The position numbers and the translations under genes were made by a program. A DNA stretch of 64,000 bases from Gloeocapsopsis dulcis (lineage in GTDB: Bacteria > Cyanobacteriota > Cyanobacteriia > Cyanobacteriales > Chroococcidiopsidaceae). Each line of letters starts with the position of its first letter. Within the stretch, counting starts at the first letter, position 1. Under the pieces are notes generated by a model. The model made no database searches. It had not been told where the DNA came from and was given only the letters and a program-made list of their open reading frames with translations. Where the stretch lies: the NCBI RefSeq assembly GCF_032163395.1, contig NZ_CP119968.1, positions 3,436,001 to 3,500,000 on the forward strand, read 5' to 3'. Positions 18,280 to 26,717 of the stretch are shown piece after piece.

Positions 18280-18957
18280 CTATTGCTTATACCAAGCTTG
18301 TTGCCACTCCTGCATCTGCTTAATTTCTGTCTCTTGTGAATTGATAATTTCTTGCGCCAAATTCCTAATTTCAGGACGCTGGGATTTATTTAAAGCATCT
18401 TGCGCCATTTCCACTGCACCTTCATGGTGTGGAATCATTGCATTACTGAAACGTAGGTCAAATTCATTATCAGCAGCCCCTAGATTGCCATGCATCATCA
18501 TGCTATGCATCTGCTGTTGCGACATTGGTACAGTTTCACCTGTCTGAGGATCGTAAGCTACTGGAGCGTTGCTTGCTTGCGGATACCATGCTTGCCGCCA
18601 CTGCTGTAGCTGTGTAATTTCCTGTTGTTGCGCTTCAATAATCTCTGCTGATAGCTCTCTAATTTCTGAGCGTTGAGATTTATCTAAAGCTTCTTGCGCC
18701 ATTTCTACTGCACCTTGATGGTGTGGAATCATTGCATCAATCAACCGCAAGTCGTAGTCCTCATCCGCCGGACCTAAATTCATTGCTACGGCATGGTTCA
18801 TACCATTATGCGGCATTCCCTGTGTGCTATGAGTATTTGAGGCTGGGGTGTTTGATACTTGCGTTTGAGTTGGCGGAACGGCTGCACAAGATGCGATTAA
18901 CCCACCTGTTGCGGCGATCGCTACAATGTTTAACGTAAAATGCTTTTTTAAAAACAT
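18280..18957 (-). CDS. DUF305 lipoprotein, CopM-like metal-binding protein
   Basis: This is an exported protein with two DUF305 copies. The start ATG 18957 (MFLKKHFTLNIVAIAATGGLIASC) gives a clean lipoprotein signal with Cys at residue 24; an in-frame ATG at 18993 overlaps the predicted -10 element and is less likely. Two repeats follow, each with LGxADxxxDLR, MIPHHxGAVEMAQxAL and an EI.QLQQW/EIKQMQEW end. The linker is Met/His-rich (MPHNGMNHAVAM; MHSMMMHGN), suited to Cu(I) binding. CopM of Synechocystis is a DUF305 copper-binding protein encoded with copRS, which fits the present setting. Upstream are both a MerR-type promoter and TTTCAT repeats, so control by two metal regulators is predicted. 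Confidence 0.85.
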   Translation of the reverse strand: MFLKKHFTLNIVAIAATGGLIASCAAVPPTQTQVSNTPASNTHSTQGMPHNGMNHAVAMNLGPADEDYDLRLIDAMIPHHQGAVEMAQEALDKSQRSEIRELSAEIIEAQQQEITQLQQWRQAWYPQASNAPVAYDPQTGETVPMSQQQMHSMMMHGNLGAADNEFDLRFSNAMIPHHEGAVEMAQDALNKSQRPEIRNLAQEIINSQETEIKQMQEWQQAWYKQ

Positions 18958-18991
18958 CTTTGATTTTTCACTCTTGAGAACAAACATTTCC

Positions 18992-19023
18992 ATCTTATAA
19001 TCTCTAGTTGACTAGAGAGTCAA
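18992..19023 (-). promoter_or_regulatory. MerR-type promoter of the CopM-like gene
   Basis: Minus strand: -35 TTGACT (19023-19018), then a dyad TCTCTAGT-CA-ACTAGAGA (19018-19001), then TAAGAT (18997-18992) as -10 with a 20-bp spacer; TATAAG (18-bp spacer) is the alternative. A dyad lying within an over-long spacer is the hallmark of MerR-activated promoters. The core matches the sites at 23435 and 27914. Confidence 0.75.
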
Positions 19024-19069
19024 GGTAAGAGGCAAATGCGCTACACCCTACTGACTTTGCTCTATAAAA

Positions 19070-19086
19070 ATGAAATAAAGATGAAA
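19070..19086 (-). promoter_or_regulatory. TTTCAT-N5-TTTCAT box upstream of the CopM-like gene
   Basis: Minus strand TTTCAT-CTTTA-TTTCAT, an exact repeat of the box in front of the metal-efflux operon. It lies about 47 bp upstream of the -35 of the MerR-type promoter, a suitable place for an OmpR-type activator. The encoded RppA/CopR-like protein is the natural candidate. Confidence 0.7.
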
Positions 19087-19157
19087 TGAAGAGAAGCAAG
19101 TGATTAGTAGAAGAGAAGTTCATACGTATTATTTCTCCTCTGCACCCCTGTTCATTA

Positions 19158-21095
19158 CTAACTAACCGGAAGTGTAAAGTAAAACTGACTTCCCTGATTT
19201 TTACCTGCGGAATCAGCCCAAATTTGTCCTCCCAAGCCTTGAACAATTTGGCGACAAATTGCTAATCCTAGTCCTGTTCCACTGGAGATGCGTCGGAGAT
19301 ATTCTTCTTCTTGCGAGAAACGAGTAAATATTGCTTCTAACTGACTTGGTTCAATACCTCGACCAGTGTCAGCAATACAGACCTCAATCATAGAAGTGCG
19401 CTTGGATGCTAGCTGATTTTTCAGCGTACGCGCTCTGATTGTGACTTTCCCACCAGGTGCAAACTTCAAAGCATTATCAATTAATTTGGTAAAAACTTGG
19501 ACAAGTCCTTCACCATCTACCAACACCAGTGGTAATTTTGGCGGTAGTACCATATCTATTTGCGCTAAGTCTTGTGGCGACCACCAAGCCTTGAGACTAT
19601 TCAGTGCTAAATTAAGACATTCCTGAAGTGAAATCGGTTCTAATTGCCAGTGAATCTGACCACTTTCCAAGCGAGAAAGCAGGATAAAATCTTGAGTTAG
19701 CTTCCGCAGCCGCTCAGCATCGCTCAAAGCAGTTTGCAGCATGATTTGCTGCATTTCTAAAGTCATTTCTGGCTCAGTTGCTAAAGTTTCCAAACAAATT
19801 TGGATTGTAGACAAAGGAGTACGCAATTCATGACCGACGATCGCAATTAAATTACTCCGAGTCCGTTCTAATGCTGCTAATTGGTTATTGAGTTCTTCGA
19901 GACGAGAATACGCTTGCGCTTGAATCAAAGCAACACCCACTTGATTTGCGATCGCTTCTACTAAACCAATATCTTGTTCTTGCCAAATATAAGGTTCTGC
20001 GCCTGTGTGATGAATTTCCAACATTCCCAGCAGTGTTTCTTGATAAATCACAGGAACGAGTAACCACGAGCGAATTCCAGAACGCGATAGCAGAGTTCTT
20101 AACGCTGGATTAGTTTGAAGGCTAGGAAGTTTAGTTACATCTGTAACAGCGATCGCTTTTTCTGTAGCTACCGCAGCTTGAAATAAAGGATTGTCTACTA
20201 ATAGCCAAGTTTCTCCTTTCAATGCCGTCATGCTTGGCGCAACAGCTTCATACTCAATCGTTGCATTTTGATAAATGCGATCGCAACGGTAAAGTAAACA
20301 GCGACAATGCTCAAAAGTCTGCCCTAATTCCTGTACAGCCGTTGATAAAATCTCATGTAAATTCAACGAACGGCGAATCGCGGTGGTCATAGAATTCACT
20401 AGACGCTCTTGGCGTTCTTGGGTCGCGATCATGCGATAAGCTTTCAACAGGCGATACTGACTTGCTTGCAAATGAGTCACCAAGCGTTCAGTAAATGTCA
20501 CAGCATCAATACTTCCCCGTCCTACTGACGCCATCATCGGAATTACATTTAGACCAAACCTAATTCTCGCTTGTTGTACTTTCTGGGCTAACTCTGGTCG
20601 GTAAACTAAAATCCTCGCAAGTAAAAGATGGGCAACTTGACAGCTAATTTGGCAATCAAACGTCCAAATCCCTTCAAACTGTCGCGCCTGATCAATCACC
20701 GGAGGTGCATCTGGTGTGAAATGCTCTTGACAAATTAAACAAGCAGTGTACTCTTGCCCAACGACAACTAAATGCCACTCATTAACTAGCTGATCGCGAT
20801 GATCAAAGGGAATTGTTTCGTAAGGTTCGGCTGCATCTGCAAAGTTAGACTCTGGTGTAGCCAAAACATAAACTTGATCTGTGCGTTGTGCAATCTGCTG
20901 ATAACGTCTTGTTTCGGTGCGATAAAAGCGTTCGCGTTGAAAATTAGCAATGACTAACGGTTTATCTTTCCCATTAAGTACTAAATCTTCAATTGCATGC
21001 GATAGCGCCGTCAAGGAAGACTTAAAATACCTCTGAGGATGTAAATCAGGTCGGGCTTGAAGTAACTCCTGGAGTGGAGAATGCGAAATCCTCAT
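19158..21095 (-). CDS. DICT-GAF sensor histidine kinase
   Basis: This soluble hybrid sensor of about 645 aa starts with a DICT domain (about 25-150; ALSHAIEDLVLNGKDKPLVIANFQRERFY...), a module found mostly in cyanobacteria and linked to light or stress signalling. A helical linker follows, then a GAF domain (about 235-390), HisKA (phospho-His in IVGHELRTPLSTIQ) and HATPase_c (KLIDNALKFAPGG, DTGRGIEP, GTGLGLAICR). There is no membrane span. The GAF lacks an obvious bilin cysteine motif. The start ATG 21095 is preceded directly by an in-frame GTG. It is the last gene of a three-gene operon with the pentapeptide and DUF1830 genes; no response regulator lies nearby, so its partner is an orphan. 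Confidence 0.92.
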   Translation of the reverse strand: MRISHSPLQELLQARPDLHPQRYFKSSLTALSHAIEDLVLNGKDKPLVIANFQRERFYRTETRRYQQIAQRTDQVYVLATPESNFADAAEPYETIPFDHRDQLVNEWHLVVVGQEYTACLICQEHFTPDAPPVIDQARQFEGIWTFDCQISCQVAHLLLARILVYRPELAQKVQQARIRFGLNVIPMMASVGRGSIDAVTFTERLVTHLQASQYRLLKAYRMIATQERQERLVNSMTTAIRRSLNLHEILSTAVQELGQTFEHCRCLLYRCDRIYQNATIEYEAVAPSMTALKGETWLLVDNPLFQAAVATEKAIAVTDVTKLPSLQTNPALRTLLSRSGIRSWLLVPVIYQETLLGMLEIHHTGAEPYIWQEQDIGLVEAIANQVGVALIQAQAYSRLEELNNQLAALERTRSNLIAIVGHELRTPLSTIQICLETLATEPEMTLEMQQIMLQTALSDAERLRKLTQDFILLSRLESGQIHWQLEPISLQECLNLALNSLKAWWSPQDLAQIDMVLPPKLPLVLVDGEGLVQVFTKLIDNALKFAPGGKVTIRARTLKNQLASKRTSMIEVCIADTGRGIEPSQLEAIFTRFSQEEEYLRRISSGTGLGLAICRQIVQGLGGQIWADSAGKNQGSQFYFTLPVS

Positions 21096-21110
21096 CACCT
21101 GCGGTAAAAC

Positions 21111-21362
21111 CTAATCTTGAATAACCTGTAAGTGCGAACAAAGAATTTTATCGGATAAAGTCGCATTAACGAGCTTACTGGTGTGGATTTCTAACTCAGC
21201 TTCCGGCGGCGCTGTAAACAACAGTCTTTGTCCAGGAAAAACAGTTCGTTCAAAGTACCAGTTAGGGATGTTAGAAATACGAGTAATCTGCAACAGGCTA
21301 GTATGATTGACGTAGCAACACAAGATTTGGCGATCGCATTCAGTTGAGGCGCTTTGAGTCAT
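21111..21362 (-). CDS. DUF1830 protein
   Basis: This 83-aa cyanobacterial protein is clearly DUF1830: CCYVNHTSLLQITRISNIPNWYFERTVFPGQRLLF followed by PPEAELEIHT and an ILCSHLQV end. The function is unknown. The gene ends 15 bp before the histidine kinase gene and starts 27 bp after the pentapeptide gene, so the three are almost surely co-transcribed. Two adjacent Cys near the N-terminus and one near the C-terminus (SDKILCSH) are typical of the family. Confidence 0.93.
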   Translation of the reverse strand: MTQSASTECDRQILCCYVNHTSLLQITRISNIPNWYFERTVFPGQRLLFTAPPEAELEIHTSKLVNATLSDKILCSHLQVIQD

Positions 21363-21389
21363 AGTATCAACCCTTACTTTGTTGTACTG

Positions 21390-21872
21390 CTAATTTGCAA
21401 GTAAGTTCTCTCCACTTAAGTTTGCCCCATTTAGAATAGTTTGGTTCAAATCTGTGCCACTAATATCTACCAATCTAATTTCTGCATATCGCAGATCAGC
21501 ACCTTTTAACTTTGCTTTGGTTAACTTTGCGCGTGTTAATTGAGCTAGCCGCAAATCTGCTTTAATGAGTAGTGCTTCGCTCAAATCTACTTCACCGAGA
21601 ATTGCCTTAATTAAAATTGACTTACTTAAGTTTGCTCTATGCAAAGTTGCTTGAGTTAAGTCAGCCCTCCACAAAATTGTTCCGGCTAAGTTTGCAGAAC
21701 TCAGCTTTGTTTGTCTTAAGTTAGCAGCAGTTAAGTTAGCTCGCGCTAAGTCTGCGCCCCAAAGGATTGCACCTTGCAGATTAACTTCAGTTAAGTTAAC
21801 TCCCCGCAGATTAACAAAGCTAAAATCTCTCTCTCCTGCTGCATATCGCCGATTCAATTCATCAGCATTCAT
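21390..21872 (-). CDS. Pentapeptide repeat protein
   Basis: The protein has 160 aa, nearly all A(D/N)LXX repeats from about residue 20 to 155 (for example ANLTAANLRQTKLSSANLAGTI), which fold as a right-handed quadrilateral beta-helix. There is no signal peptide or membrane span. Such proteins are abundant in cyanobacteria and their roles are mostly unknown; some bind gyrase or scaffold membrane complexes. It is the first gene of the operon with DUF1830 and the DICT kinase. Confidence 0.93.
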   Translation of the reverse strand: MNADELNRRYAAGERDFSFVNLRGVNLTEVNLQGAILWGADLARANLTAANLRQTKLSSANLAGTILWRADLTQATLHRANLSKSILIKAILGEVDLSEALLIKADLRLAQLTRAKLTKAKLKGADLRYAEIRLVDISGTDLNQTILNGANLSGENLLAN

Positions 21873-21890
21873 AACGTAAGGGCTGGTAAC

Positions 21891-21934
21891 TGGTCAATGG
21901 TCAGTGGTCAAGGGATTAACAATTAACAATTAAC
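21891..21934. repeat. Heptameric short tandem repeats
   Basis: TGGTCAA/TGGTCAG/TGGTCAA (21891-21911) is followed by ATTAACA twice plus ATTAAC (21915-21934). These are cyanobacterial STRR-type 7-mers in the gap between the OCP gene and the pentapeptide gene. No gene is seen here. Confidence 0.8.
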
Positions 21935-22056
21935 TATATAACTATTAACCAACATCCCTACTTGTGTGCATGACGGGGAGTAACTATTTGAATTAACAGT
22001 GTCCAAAGAAGCTTGAGTTAGCACTGTTTAGAACCCCAAATTAAGCGCGATCGCGT

Positions 22057-23016
22057 CTATCGAGGACGGAGATTGAGCAGTTCTTGAGGAGACGCCAGCA
22101 TATCAATTGCTACAAAGAAAATTTTGCCTTGGGGATTGAGTAAGAACCGCCAACCAATGTTCATACCTACGTTGACACCGAACCAAGGCGTTTGAACTAC
22201 TCCAGTAATTTTTAACTGCTTAGAACCATCGGGCAAAGTTTCCGCTATACCTTGTTGTGGCATAAGATTTAGCCCTTGGGCTTCTGAGCGCATATATTTT
22301 GCGATCGCTTCAGGACCTACAATTGGCTTTTGAAAAGGTGGTTGCAAAGCACCATCGGGAGTAAATAATGCAAGCGCAGCCTCAAAGTCATCAGCGTTCA
22401 ACGCGGCAAAATAGTTGAGAACTGTAGAATCTGTAATTCCTTCAACTGTAAGTTTTGTCGGTGCTGGTTCAGTGCGTGGGAACATCGGCTCATCTGCTTC
22501 TGCGCTACTAGGTGCTACAGCATCTTCAAATCCCATATCGACTACAGCAGTGCGTAATACTGTAATTTGTTCGCCTGGATCGAGTTGCTGAATTGCCGCA
22601 AGTACTGCTTTGACACCAGGAGTCATTTGATAGTCTGGGGGGATAGGAGCAACAACCCCTTGCTTCATGAGTTCGCCTAGCTCATACCAGAAAGCTAGCT
22701 TTGTATTGACACTGAAGAAACCATAAGAACGACTTAGTGGCGTATTCGCACGGCTAGCCAAATCGCGCATGAATTGCGTCTGACCAGTAGATGACATCTG
22801 CTTGACTTGGTTGAGTAAACTCTCTGCCAGCTGTAACCGTGCTGCGCCTACCGCAGCGGGAGTAATTGTCCGCCCCATTTCCGTATAGGCATACCACAGT
22901 AATGCCAATTTGTCATCAACATTGAGTTGATCGAATAGCGCGATCGTTGCAGGAATGGGACTCGGTATTTGGGTATCAGTAAAGATATTTTGTGCTGATT
23001 CGAGAGTATAAGTCAT
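22057..23016 (-). CDS. ocp: Orange carotenoid protein (full length)
   Basis: This is the photoactive carotenoid protein that quenches phycobilisomes under strong blue-green light. It has 319 aa: an N-terminal helical carotenoid domain (1-165), a linker (166-190) and an NTF2-like C-terminal domain (191-319). Carotenoid contacts Y44, W41 and W110 are present, as are Y202 and W289 (Y201/W288 of OCP1) and the interdomain salt bridge R155/E245. Position 101, Trp in OCP1, is Phe here. Start ATG 23016 has GGAG nine bases before it; the upstream TTG (23031) is rejected. It is followed upstream on the same strand by an Hli gene, 60 bp away. No FRP gene is in the window. Confidence 0.97.
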   Translation of the reverse strand: MTYTLESAQNIFTDTQIPSPIPATIALFDQLNVDDKLALLWYAYTEMGRTITPAAVGAARLQLAESLLNQVKQMSSTGQTQFMRDLASRANTPLSRSYGFFSVNTKLAFWYELGELMKQGVVAPIPPDYQMTPGVKAVLAAIQQLDPGEQITVLRTAVVDMGFEDAVAPSSAEADEPMFPRTEPAPTKLTVEGITDSTVLNYFAALNADDFEAALALFTPDGALQPPFQKPIVGPEAIAKYMRSEAQGLNLMPQQGIAETLPDGSKQLKITGVVQTPWFGVNVGMNIGWRFLLNPQGKIFFVAIDMLASPQELLNLRPR

Positions 23017-23076
23017 TGTTGGAAGCTCCAAAGGTATTTCTTAAGTTTTTGCTTGCAAGATTTAGAGACGTTAAAT

Positions 23077-23289
23077 CTAAGAGAGGCTGGCAAAAAAACC
23101 GATTAAGCCGTGTCCAGTGAATACTTCCAATGCTATGAGTGACACAAACCCAATCATAGCTAAGCGACCGTTAAGCATTTCAGCATAGGGTGTAAAGCCA
23201 AACTGGCTTTCTTGTACATACATCTTGGGTTCAATCGCAAAGGTGTTTGCTAAACCTCGGTCATCAATAACGTATTGGCGTGCACTCAT
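23077..23289 (-). CDS. High-light-inducible protein (Hlip/SCP)
   Basis: This one-helix chlorophyll-binding protein of the CAB/ELIP/HLIP family has 70 aa from ATG 23289, which has AGGAG upstream; a longer frame to 23340 lacks support. The single helix carries the chlorophyll-binding motif ExLNGRxAMIGF (YAEMLNGRLAMIGFVSLIALEVF). It would sit in the thylakoid membrane and protect PSII or chlorophyll intermediates under light stress. The N-terminal tail (ANTFAIEPKMYV) is of the longer Hlip type. It is in the same direction as OCP, 60 bp before it, so joint light-stress induction is likely. Confidence 0.95.
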   Translation of the reverse strand: MSARQYVIDDRGLANTFAIEPKMYVQESQFGFTPYAEMLNGRLAMIGFVSLIALEVFTGHGLIGFFASLS

Positions 23290-23434
23290 AAAATTCTCCT
23301 GATCTCTGTTTCTGCTTATGTGAATAAATGTAACAGACAACCTTAAGTTTTGTAAAGTTTTTTAGAAAAAGTGTTACACACGCGTTCAATTGAAACCACT
23401 GCCACAAATTTTTGAGGATGTTTTTAATATCCCC

Positions 23435-23466
23435 TTGACTCTCTACTTAGCTGGAGAGTTTACTAT
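23435..23466 (+). promoter_or_regulatory. MerR-type promoter of the copper-export operon
   Basis: -35 TTGACT (23435-23440) and -10 TACTAT (23461-23466) are 20 bp apart. The spacer carries an inverted repeat with ACTCTC (23438-23443) and GAGAGT (23454-23459) arms. Spacers of 19-20 bp with a central dyad mark promoters untwisted by MerR-family activators. The sequence shares TTGACTCTCTA and the CTGGAGAG arm with the other two sites in this window. Confidence 0.8.
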
Positions 23467-23578
23467 GCAGTTAGAGCGGTTTCTGACATACTGCAAACCG
23501 TCAAACAGCTTTTGTGGCAAAGCTTTTGTCTATCCACAGCACCATCAATAGCTGATCATTGCAATTTTCGTTTCATTC

Positions 23579-23785
23579 ATGTTGAAACCTATGACACTCA
23601 CACTTAAAGTTCCTAAAATGGCTTGCTCAGCTTGCGTAAATACGATTACCAAAGCGATTAAGGCAGTAGATGCCTACGCTACAGTTCAAGCCGAGCCAAA
23701 AACTAAACTTGTCAACATCGAAACTCAAGCATCAGAAACCGTAGTTAAAGAAGTTTTAGCATCTGTCGGATATCCCACTGCTTAA
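23579..23785 (+). CDS. CopZ-like copper chaperone (HMA domain)
   Basis: The protein has 68 aa with one heavy-metal-associated domain: [26 protein letters not shown], in which the MxCxxC motif binds Cu(I). ATG 23579 and ATG 23591 ([10 protein letters not shown], the more usual N-terminus) are both possible; neither has a clear Shine-Dalgarno. It would pass Cu(I) to the P-type ATPase encoded 16 bp downstream. It is the first gene of the operon behind the MerR-type promoter at 23435-23466. Confidence 0.93.
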   Translation: MLKPMTLTLKVPKMACSACVNTITKAIKAVDAYATVQAEPKTKLVNIETQASETVVKEVLASVGYPTA

Positions 23786-23801
23786 TCTAGAGGATTCTTT
23801 C

Positions 23802-26081
23802 ATGGAGACACTCACACTAAAACTCCGAGGCATGAGTTGCGCCTCCTGTGCAAATAGTATTGAAGAAGCCATTCGCTCAGTTCCAGGAGTGACTGAGTGT
23901 AACGTCAACTTTGGTGCAGAACAAGCTGCAGTCACATACAACCCCGATAAAACCAATATTGAAAAAATTCAAGCTGCGATTGATGAAGCAGGATACTCAT
24001 CCTACTCACTCCAAGAACAAGAAATGGTGACTGGAGAAGACGACGCAGAAAAAGCCGCACGTCTAGCCGAATCAAAAAAACTGAAGCGTAAACTTTGGGT
24101 AGGAGGTGTTGTTAGTATCATCCTCGTCATTGGAGGACTACCAATGATGACAGGGCTGCATTTACCTTGGATTCCTGCGTGGCTACACAATCCTTGGTTT
24201 CAACTTGTGTTGACGACTCCTATTCAATTTTGGAGTGGAGAATCCTTTTACCAAGGAGCCTGGAAAGCCTTTAAACGCCACACAGCCACGATGGATACGC
24301 TCGTAGCGTTAGGTACGAGTGCAGCTTATTTCTATTCGCTAGTTCCGACGTTCTTCCCTGGCTTTTTTCTCGCGCAGGGACTTGAGCCAGCAGTTTACTA
24401 CGAAATTTCTGCGGTTGTGATTACGCTGATTTTACTAGGGCGGTTGCTGGAAAATCGAGCTAAGGGTCAAACATCGGAAGCGATTCGCAAACTTATTGGA
24501 TTGCAAGCACGAGATGCGAGAGTGATTCGTAACGGACAAGAAATGGATATTCCAATCCAGGATGTCAGGATCAGTGATGTTATCTTGGTGCGCCCTGGAG
24601 AAAAAATTCCGGTTGATGGCGAAGTGATTGAAGGCGCTTCTACGGTTGATGAAGCGATGGTGACGGGTGAAAGTGTCCCTGTCAAGAAGCAACCAGGAGA
24701 TGAAGTTATTGGCGCGACGATTAACAAAACTGGTAGTTTTAAGTTTCGCGCCACACGCGTTGGTAAAGATACTTTTCTAGCGCAAATTGTGAAACTTGTA
24801 CAACAAGCGCAAGGTTCTAAAGCACCGATTCAGCAACTTGCCGATCGCGTCACGGGATGGTTTGTCCCTGTTGTCATTGCAGTGGCGATCGCCACTTTTG
24901 TCATTTGGTTTAACTTCTTGGGTAACTTGACACTCGCAACGATTACCACAATTGGCGTGTTGATTATTGCCTGTCCGTGTGCCTTGGGGTTAGCAACTCC
25001 TACATCAATTATGGTAGGAACGGGTAAAGGCGCAGAAAATGGTATTTTAGTCAAGGGGGCTGAAAGTCTAGAACTCGCCCACAAAATTCAAACGATAGTT
25101 TTAGACAAAACAGGGACGATTACTGAAGGTAAACCTACAGTGACAGATTTTGTCACTGTCAACGGTACAGCCAATCGTAATGAATTAAAACTCATCCAGC
25201 TAGCAGCATCGGTAGAACGTAACTCGGAACATCCGCTTGCAGAAGCAGTAGTGAGGTATGCACAAGCACAACAAGTCGATCTTGCTGAAGTGAAAGATTT
25301 TGAGGCGATCGCTGGTAGTGGCGTTCAAGGAATGGTTAGCGATCGTTTCGTACAAATTGGTACGCAGCGCTGGATGGAAGAATTAGGAGTTGATACCCGT
25401 GCCCTTTTAGAACGTAAAACAACCTTAGAATCTACAGGGAAAACTGCAGTTTGGCTTACTGTCGATGGCAAAATGCAGGGGCTTATGGGCATTGCGGATG
25501 CGCTCAAACCATCTTCAGCACAAGCTGTCAGAGCATTACAACGATTAGGGTTACAAGTCGTCATGCTTACTGGTGATAATCGTGCAACTGCAGAAGCGAT
25601 CGCGCAACAAGTCGGAATTGATCGCGTCTTTGCCGAAGTGCGCCCCGATCAAAAAGCGGCGATTGTTCAATCACTGCAAAAGGAACAGGGTAGACATTCA
25701 AAATCGAAGATAGTTGCAATGGTAGGTGATGGTATCAACGATGCACCAGCTTTAGCCCAAGCCGATGTCGGAATTGCAATTGGTACAGGAACTGATGTGG
25801 CGATCGCTGCCAGCGATATTACTTTAATCTCCGGCGAGTTACAAGGAATCATTACAGCAATTCAACTCAGTCGAGCCACGATCCGCAATATTCGTCAAAA
25901 TCTCTTCTTTGCCTTTATCTACAATGTTGCTGGGATTCCCATCGCGGCGGGAATTCTTTTTCCCATCTTTGGCTGGTTACTCAATCCGATTATCGCTGGG
26001 GCAGCAATGGCATTTAGTTCTGTATCTGTTGTAACCAACGCCCTGCGCTTACGCAATTTTCAGCCCAAAGCTACTTCATAA
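23802..26081 (+). CDS. pacS: Cu(I)-translocating P1B-type ATPase (PacS/CopA type)
   Basis: This 759-aa metal pump has an N-terminal HMA domain with GMSCASC (about residues 8-14), membrane helices from about 90, the actuator TGES loop (MVTGESVPV), the transmembrane Cu site CPC ([13 protein letters not shown]), the phosphorylated Asp in DKTGTITEG, the HP motif SEHPLAEAV and the hinge [22 protein letters not shown]7 NLFFAFIYN and TM8 [15 protein letters not shown] complete the P1B-1 signature for Cu(I)/Ag(I). Overall it closely matches cyanobacterial PacS. It exports Cu from the cytosol or feeds the thylakoid lumen. It lies in an operon with the CopZ-like and cupredoxin genes. Confidence 0.96.
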   Translation: METLTLKLRGMSCASCANSIEEAIRSVPGVTECNVNFGAEQAAVTYNPDKTNIEKIQAAIDEAGYSSYSLQEQEMVTGEDDAEKAARLAESKKLKRKLWVGGVVSIILVIGGLPMMTGLHLPWIPAWLHNPWFQLVLTTPIQFWSGESFYQGAWKAFKRHTATMDTLVALGTSAAYFYSLVPTFFPGFFLAQGLEPAVYYEISAVVITLILLGRLLENRAKGQTSEAIRKLIGLQARDARVIRNGQEMDIPIQDVRISDVILVRPGEKIPVDGEVIEGASTVDEAMVTGESVPVKKQPGDEVIGATINKTGSFKFRATRVGKDTFLAQIVKLVQQAQGSKAPIQQLADRVTGWFVPVVIAVAIATFVIWFNFLGNLTLATITTIGVLIIACPCALGLATPTSIMVGTGKGAENGILVKGAESLELAHKIQTIVLDKTGTITEGKPTVTDFVTVNGTANRNELKLIQLAASVERNSEHPLAEAVVRYAQAQQVDLAEVKDFEAIAGSGVQGMVSDRFVQIGTQRWMEELGVDTRALLERKTTLESTGKTAVWLTVDGKMQGLMGIADALKPSSAQAVRALQRLGLQVVMLTGDNRATAEAIAQQVGIDRVFAEVRPDQKAAIVQSLQKEQGRHSKSKIVAMVGDGINDAPALAQADVGIAIGTGTDVAIAASDITLISGELQGIITAIQLSRATIRNIRQNLFFAFIYNVAGIPIAAGILFPIFGWLLNPIIAGAAMAFSSVSVVTNALRLRNFQPKATS

Positions 26082-26100
26082 TTTAGCAGGAGTTTAACCA

Positions 26101-26619
26101 ATGTTTAGCCAAAGTCAAATTTGGGGAAGCCTTGCGGGATTAGGGCTTCTCTTTGGAACTGCATCGGGTGTTGTAGTCGCACAAATCCCCCACGAGATGC
26201 CAGGTGAGATCGCCCCAACAAATCAATTTCGTCGCATTGAACAACCTTTGGGGTTAAAAATTGGTGTCACGCTGGGCGGTATAGCCTTAATTGGATTAGA
26301 GTTATGGTGGTTTGTGTTGAGTAAAACTAAAGCGCAACAAGCACAAGCGCATCAAGGAATTCAAGAGTTAACAATTACAGTCGATGGCGGCTATCAACCC
26401 GATCGCATTGTCGTCAACGCAGGTCAACTTGTACGACTCAACTTTTTGCGTCGCGATCCGAGTAGCTGTCTCGAAAAGGTGTTGTTACCAGACTTTCACA
26501 TTGCACAAGATTTAGAGCTAGATCGTGTCACTCCTATTGAATTTACGCCTTCAAATCCAGGGCAATATCAATTTACCTGTGGCATGAATATGTTTCGTGG
26601 TGTAGTGGAAGTGCAATAA
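26101..26619 (+). CDS. Membrane-anchored cupredoxin-domain protein
   Basis: The protein has 172 aa. It has a signal-like hydrophobic N-terminus (about 8-27), a second membrane helix (about 51-72, LKIGVTLGGIALIGLELWWFVL) and a C-terminal cupredoxin-like beta-sandwich (about 85-172) starting ELTITVDGGYQPDRIVV. Possible metal ligands are Cys in SSCLEKV, His in DFHIAQ and Cys/Met in FTCGMNMFRG, unlike the His-Cys-His-Met set of plastocyanin, so it may store or deliver copper and not transfer electrons. It is the third gene of the pacS operon, 19 bp after the ATPase, which supports a role in copper handling. Confidence 0.85.
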   Translation: MFSQSQIWGSLAGLGLLFGTASGVVVAQIPHEMPGEIAPTNQFRRIEQPLGLKIGVTLGGIALIGLELWWFVLSKTKAQQAQAHQGIQELTITVDGGYQPDRIVVNAGQLVRLNFLRRDPSSCLEKVLLPDFHIAQDLELDRVTPIEFTPSNPGQYQFTCGMNMFRGVVEVQ

Positions 26620-26659
26620 CAAGGGTCAGGAGTCAGAGGTTGGGGATCAGGGAAATTCT

Positions 26660-26686
26660 AACGGCTAGCATCACCGGCGGCAGATA
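26660..26686. repeat. 27-bp motif shared with 36982-37008 (attC-like half)
   Basis: AACGGCTAGC-x-TCACC-x-G-xxx-CAGATA; 22 of 27 bases match the copy after the APH gene. It lies 31 bp beyond the stop of the GNAT gene. The AAC/GTT-bounded half-palindrome recalls one side of an integron attC site. See the finding; the attC reading is tentative. Confidence 0.35.
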
Positions 26687-26717
26687 TTCAAGAGTGCGAT
26701 CGTTTTCCCCAGTGTAC

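Noticed and set aside
19004-19246. 80-residue minus-strand frame at the end of the DICT kinase gene
   Set aside because: Out-of-frame reading of the HATPase end and the intergenic region; no recognised product.
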